From UBA6059 sp965227155 (GTDB lineage Bacteria > Bacteroidota > Bacteroidia > Cytophagales > Cyclobacteriaceae): a stretch of 64,000 bases of DNA. The notes beneath the pieces were generated by a model. The model worked only from the letters and a program-made list of their open reading frames with translations. It searched no databases and was not told the origin of the DNA. Below, piece after piece: positions 61,117-64,000 of this stretch (within the stretch, counting starts at the first letter, position 1; every line of letters begins with the position of its first letter). The stretch spans positions 3,162,001 to 3,226,000 of the forward strand of contig OZ245731.1 of NCBI GenBank assembly GCA_965227155.1, written 5' to 3'. Position numbers and translations under genes: made by a program.

Positions 61117-61142
61117 TGATTGAGATTTATCGCCTCTAGTAA

Positions 61143-61272
61143 GAGACTGTTTCAAAAGCAATTCGAAGTGTCCTTATTGATTTATTTCAGAATCAATCCC
61201 GATGAAATTATTTTCATTTGAGATTCTGAAATGATTTCAGGATGACAAAAAAGGGGCTTTTGAGACAGTCTT
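61143..61272. repeat. MITE-like element with GACTGTTTCAAAAG ends
   Basis: The terminal repeats GACTGTTTCAAAAG (61145-61158) and CTTTTGAGACAGTC (61257-61270) pair with one mismatch. A perfect inner inverted repeat ATTTCAGAATC / GATTCTGAAAT lies between. About 130 bp, non-coding. Ends of this kind are typical of IS-derived miniature elements in Bacteroidota. The rest of 61117-61523 holds the second inverted repeat below and no gene. Confidence 0.65.
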
Positions 61273-61315
61273 TAAGTCTTATTAATTGAACTTACGTTAC
61301 CCTGAATCGATCTTA

Positions 61316-61397
61316 AAACCTTACAGGTTTTGCCTTTGAAAAACTACTGCATTTTACGATTCTATTGAATAAGCTTATCAATAAACCTGTAAGGTTT
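61316..61397. repeat. inverted repeat with 15-bp perfect arms
   Basis: AAACCTTACAGGTTT (61316-61330) and AAACCTGTAAGGTTT (61383-61397) flank 52 AT-rich bp. It is probably a second miniature mobile or palindromic element next to the first. Confidence 0.6.
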
Positions 61398-61523
61398 AAA
61401 TGAAGAAATAATCTTGGCCGAACAAGATGCAATCACGCAGTGCTCATTTCAATATGCTTATTTTATTAATGGTGGACCATGAATGAATGGTGTATCTACA
61501 CTTCGGTTTAGTACTTTAGTAGT

Positions 61524-62414
61524 ATGCATCGAAGATGGTTTTTTATTGTACTACTGCTATCAGCAAGCTGCTCTCTTTCCCATTACCAAAAGAGAGGAAA
61601 GCTTTCTCCAAAAAGGTTTCAGACAGCTTTCTCTTTTACTACTTACAAACATGTGGTGGTAGTGCCGGTGTTGCTTGATGGTGTGTATAAAAATTTTATT
61701 TTGGATACCGGCGCTCAGCTCAGCTTGATTCAAAGTGATGAAACCAAAGGTAAGCCAACACTAGTATCGGGTGCTTCCAATCGCAAAACCACTCTTTACC
61801 GGCGCAAAGCGACACCCCTGCAGATAGGAGATGTCGCATTTAAAAATATTCAGGCATTGTATGGTGATTTTGTGGGTCTCAAAGAGCAAATCCCTGATTT
61901 CGGAGGGCTCATCGGGCAGTCTATCCTTAACAAAGCCAACTGGAAGATCGATTATCCACTCAAGCAGCTTTCGGTTAGCCACGAGCCATTTGATGCTGAA
62001 GGTTTTCATGTGATCCCTATAGAAAGGGAAAACGGCTCTCCACATACAAACATCAGCATTGCTGGAGAGACATACCGGGCCATCATAGACCTGGGATCTT
62101 CGGCCAAGGGTCTCAATGTGCCGGAAGATCACCCGCTGGCTGCACGGTTGCAAAATGCATTTGAGTTTTCTGAAAACATCAGGGATATCTACACTATGGG
62201 TGGCTTACAGGAGGTAAAAGAGCTGGAAGGCACCTTACCTTTTGTTTGGCTCAATGGTCTTGTTTTTAAAGAGGTGCCTGTAGATATCCGCAATTCCAGC
62301 GACCTCCGTATCGGTATGAACTTCTTCAAGGATTGCGAACTGATCATTGACAATACGTCAGGCGTTTACCAAATCAGGCAAAAAGATACGCTCAGCCTTC
62401 TCAATAAAAATTGA
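61524..62414 (+). CDS. retropepsin-like aspartyl protease lipoprotein
   Basis: 296 aa. The lipobox is VLLLSASCSLSH. Two retropepsin-like halves: the active motif DTGAQLSLI after NFILDTGA (about residue 57) and a second, degenerate one at AIIDLGSSAKGLNV, with GGLIGQSILNKANWKIDY matching the flap-to-strand part. This bacterial clan AA family cleaves or senses unknown periplasmic substrates; the second site lacks a DTG triad (DLG), so activity may depend on dimerisation of the first. It stands alone. Confidence 0.8.
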   Translation: MHRRWFFIVLLLSASCSLSHYQKRGKLSPKRFQTAFSFTTYKHVVVVPVLLDGVYKNFILDTGAQLSLIQSDETKGKPTLVSGASNRKTTLYRRKATPLQIGDVAFKNIQALYGDFVGLKEQIPDFGGLIGQSILNKANWKIDYPLKQLSVSHEPFDAEGFHVIPIERENGSPHTNISIAGETYRAIIDLGSSAKGLNVPEDHPLAARLQNAFEFSENIRDIYTMGGLQEVKELEGTLPFVWLNGLVFKEVPVDIRNSSDLRIGMNFFKDCELIIDNTSGVYQIRQKDTLSLLNKN

Positions 62415-62461
62415 AATAGGAATCATATAAGAGCAGTCTAAATTGTTGATTTAATGCATTT

Positions 62462-62986
62462 TCATTCAAAAGACTGGATCACATCTTCGCAAGTTTCGCT
62501 GTAGTTTTCCCACTCCCGGATAACAAGGGTTATCTGATCTTTGGATAGGTCTTCTATAACGATATAATAGATGTAGATGCCTGCAGGAAAGGGTTCCTCA
62601 CTCCAAGTGATCAACCATTCTGATGGATCAATCGAGTAAGGTTTATTATCCACTTTAAAAGAGATTGTAGGAGAGCCGGCTTCCACGTCAAATTGCACCC
62701 AATTGGTAAAAGTAGATTCACTGGAAATGGAAGCTTGCACCTCATCTCCAAGGGTAAATACGACATCTGTAATGGAGTAGAACGCATCCTGATTTGGAGC
62801 TTCCGCAATATTCTGAACTCTTTCTCCCTCGCTTAAAAGGGTGGTAGAGCCCAAAGCAGCAGTGATATTTACTTTGCCCGGTTCAATATTTCCCTGTGGA
62901 TTTGCTATGCATAGTTTTTCCACATTTTCATCCGGGCTGCAGGCTAAGACAAGCAAGCAAAACCCAATCGCTGATAAAGATTTCAT
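62462..62986 (-). CDS. lipoprotein of unknown function
   Basis: 174 aa from the Met at 62986 (MKSLSAIGFCLLVLACSPDE, lipobox with Cys16). The mature part is beta-strand rich (NITAALGSTTLLSEGERVQN, PAGIYIYYIVIEDLSKDQIT). I do not recognise a family. It is convergent with the retropepsin gene (47-nt gap), with no clear operon partner. Confidence 0.65.
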   Translation of the reverse strand: MKSLSAIGFCLLVLACSPDENVEKLCIANPQGNIEPGKVNITAALGSTTLLSEGERVQNIAEAPNQDAFYSITDVVFTLGDEVQASISSESTFTNWVQFDVEAGSPTISFKVDNKPYSIDPSEWLITWSEEPFPAGIYIYYIVIEDLSKDQITLVIREWENYSETCEDVIQSFE

Positions 62987-63055
62987 AGTTTGATAAATAT
63001 GTCTCAAAGACCCTTAATCATGGTATTTGGTTGGGAATAGTTTTTATCTTCAATC

Positions 63056-63143
63056 AATGCCATTTAGTTAAGCTCAAATTATCCTTCTCATTGAGAGGGT
63101 TAGGGAGAGGAAATAGAAAAAACTCGCTTAACTAAATGGCATT
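63056..63143. repeat. inverted repeat with 18-bp perfect arms
   Basis: AATGCCATTTAGTTAAGC (63056-63073) and its exact complement GCTTAACTAAATGGCATT (63126-63143) enclose 52 bp with CTCATTGAGAGGGTTAGGGA. It looks like a miniature element or very large stem-loop. The remaining 63008-63327 interval contains only the pta promoter candidate. Confidence 0.65.
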
Positions 63144-63295
63144 ACATCTTCAATGATTAATTATAATTGGGAAGAGTCTTTAAAGATGTAATTAGCAATC
63201 AGTTTAGATTAAATAATGCCCGGTTTAAACATAAGACCGGTTAATTGATGGGGATATGCTGATCATTATCATAAGTTTTTCCATTGTATAGGGTC

Positions 63296-63303
63296 TAAAT
63301 TTG
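63296..63303 (+). promoter_or_regulatory. -7 promoter element of pta
   Basis: TAAATTTG fits TAnnTTTG. No good TTTG lies 19 nt upstream. It predicts a leader of about 18-20 nt before the ATG at 63328. Confidence 0.4.
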
Positions 63304-63327
63304 CCTCAACACAACGACAACAATTTT

Positions 63328-64000
63328 ATGGCCAATTCTATATATGTAACCACCGCGGAGCCTTATTGCGGTAAATCCCTCGTTTGCCTTGGCATCATGG
63401 ATTATATGCTGAAAAAGACCCTTAGGGTTTCACTTTTCCGTCCGATCATTATTGCAGATGAAGATAACAGGGATAAAAACATCGATCTGATGTTGCAACA
63501 TTTTAACCTGGATCAAACTTACGAGGAATCTTTTGCCTTTCACCGGCATGAAGCGCAGAGGCTGATTTCGCTGGGTAAAACGGATGAGCTGCTCGACCGT
63601 GTGATTCAAAAATTTAAACACCTGGAGCGTAAAAGTGATTTTGTGCTCTGTGAGGGTACAGACTTTCTTACCGAGGGTAGCGCCTTTGAATTTGGTGTTA
63701 ATGTTAGGGTAGCCAAAGAATTGGGTAGCTCAGTATTGATCATCGGCAGGGGCGATCTTGGTCGATCTATTGAAGATATCCTGAGCCCTATACAACTGGC
63801 AATAGAAAGCTTCCATGAGCAGGATTATGATGTAGTGGGTGCTATTATTAACCGCGCGGAGGAGTCCATGCAGCCGCAGCTACTGGAGGCTATGAAAAAG
63901 CAATTGCCATCCAAAAACCTGCTGCACTCTGTGATTCCCAAAAATGAGCTACTAAAAAGCCCTTCGGTAAAGGAAATTCTGGAATACCTCAATGCAGAAT
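63328..64000 (+). CDS. pta: phosphate acetyltransferase (N-terminal part, cut by window end)
   Basis: 224 codons are visible from the ATG at 63328. The N-terminal P-loop-like domain of long Pta enzymes is recognisable: SIYVTTAEPYCGKSLVCLG, SLFRPII, DFVLCEGTDFLTEGSAFEFG, VLIIGRG and VVGAIINRAEES. The catalytic C-terminal domain lies beyond 64000. The enzyme converts acetyl-CoA and phosphate to acetyl phosphate. An acetate kinase gene would be the usual next neighbour. Confidence 0.9.
   Translation, partial: MANSIYVTTAEPYCGKSLVCLGIMDYMLKKTLRVSLFRPIIIADEDNRDKNIDLMLQHFNLDQTYEESFAFHRHEAQRLISLGKTDELLDRVIQKFKHLERKSDFVLCEGTDFLTEGSAFEFGVNVRVAKELGSSVLIIGRGDLGRSIEDILSPIQLAIESFHEQDYDVVGAIINRAEESMQPQLLEAMKKQLPSKNLLHSVIPKNELLKSPSVKEILEYLNAE

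Overview
The window is chromosomal DNA of a member of the Bacteroidota, most like a marine-type Cytophagales/Cyclobacteriaceae. The evidence is a SusC/SusD pair, proteins with T9SS C-terminal sorting domains, many lipoproteins with a short lipobox, promoters of the Bacteroidota form TTTG-N19-TAnnTTTG, weak Shine-Dalgarno sites, and moderate to low GC. No rRNA, CRISPR array or intact transposase was seen.

Layout. (1) 1-2612: two-component signalling (end of a receiver protein, a receiver-PAS-PAS-histidine kinase, a NarL-type regulator), then a lone SiaC/DUF1987 protein (2853-3272). (2) 3673-7226: a tight four-gene operon of a LolD-type ABC ATPase, an EamA permease, nicotinate phosphoribosyltransferase and nicotinamidase (NAD salvage). 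(3) 7507-8511: gap (GAPDH) on the minus strand. (4) 8644-18223: a tRNA-Glu gene with a genomic island of about 9.3 kb in its 3' end. The att repeats (8892-8914 and 18201-18223), inner arm-type repeats at both ends, a tyrosine integrase, an excisionase-type HTH protein and AT-rich cargo are all visible. The cargo looks like defence: a three-gene cluster (unknown protein, UDG-superfamily glycosylase, four-TM protein), a one-protein Type IIG-like restriction-modification enzyme, a putAbiC-type abortive infection protein and a small PD-(D/E)XK-like protein. Remnants of an older element (serine recombinase tail and a second copy of the orf126 tail) lie just outside attR. (5) 18669-19870: a wHTH plus nucleotidyltransferase pair resembling a toxin-antitoxin operon, with a palindrome over its promoter.

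(6) 20026-59395: a large glycan utilisation region. It holds a ROK kinase, two SDR dehydrogenases, three secreted DUF4185/DUF5005-like beta-propeller paralogues, a sialate-O-acetylesterase-type esterase, GntR and ECF sigma regulators, SusC/SusD, a mannose-6-phosphate-isomerase-like protein, an MFS sugar porter, GH92 and GH38 alpha-mannosidase-family enzymes, a CE1-like esterase, two FG-GAP/ASPIC proteins, mannonate dehydratase, a DUF4432 epimerase-like protein, an SMP-30 lactonase, a vanadium-haloperoxidase-like T9SS protein and an FAH-family hydrolase. Together they suggest capture and breakdown of an acetylated mannose-rich glycan. Catabolism could run through ManA-like isomerisation or through an oxidative route (mannose, mannonolactone, mannonate, KDG, diketo acid, pyruvate plus glycerate). 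A 198-bp direct duplication inside this region flanks an inserted toxin-antitoxin pair whose ParE-like toxin carries an in-frame amber codon.

(7) 59397-64000: a TPR lipoprotein, a small outer-membrane beta-barrel, a retropepsin-like protease, a lipoprotein, several MITE-like inverted repeats and the start of phosphate acetyltransferase (pta), cut by the window end.

All family assignments rest on reading motifs by eye. No database search was run.
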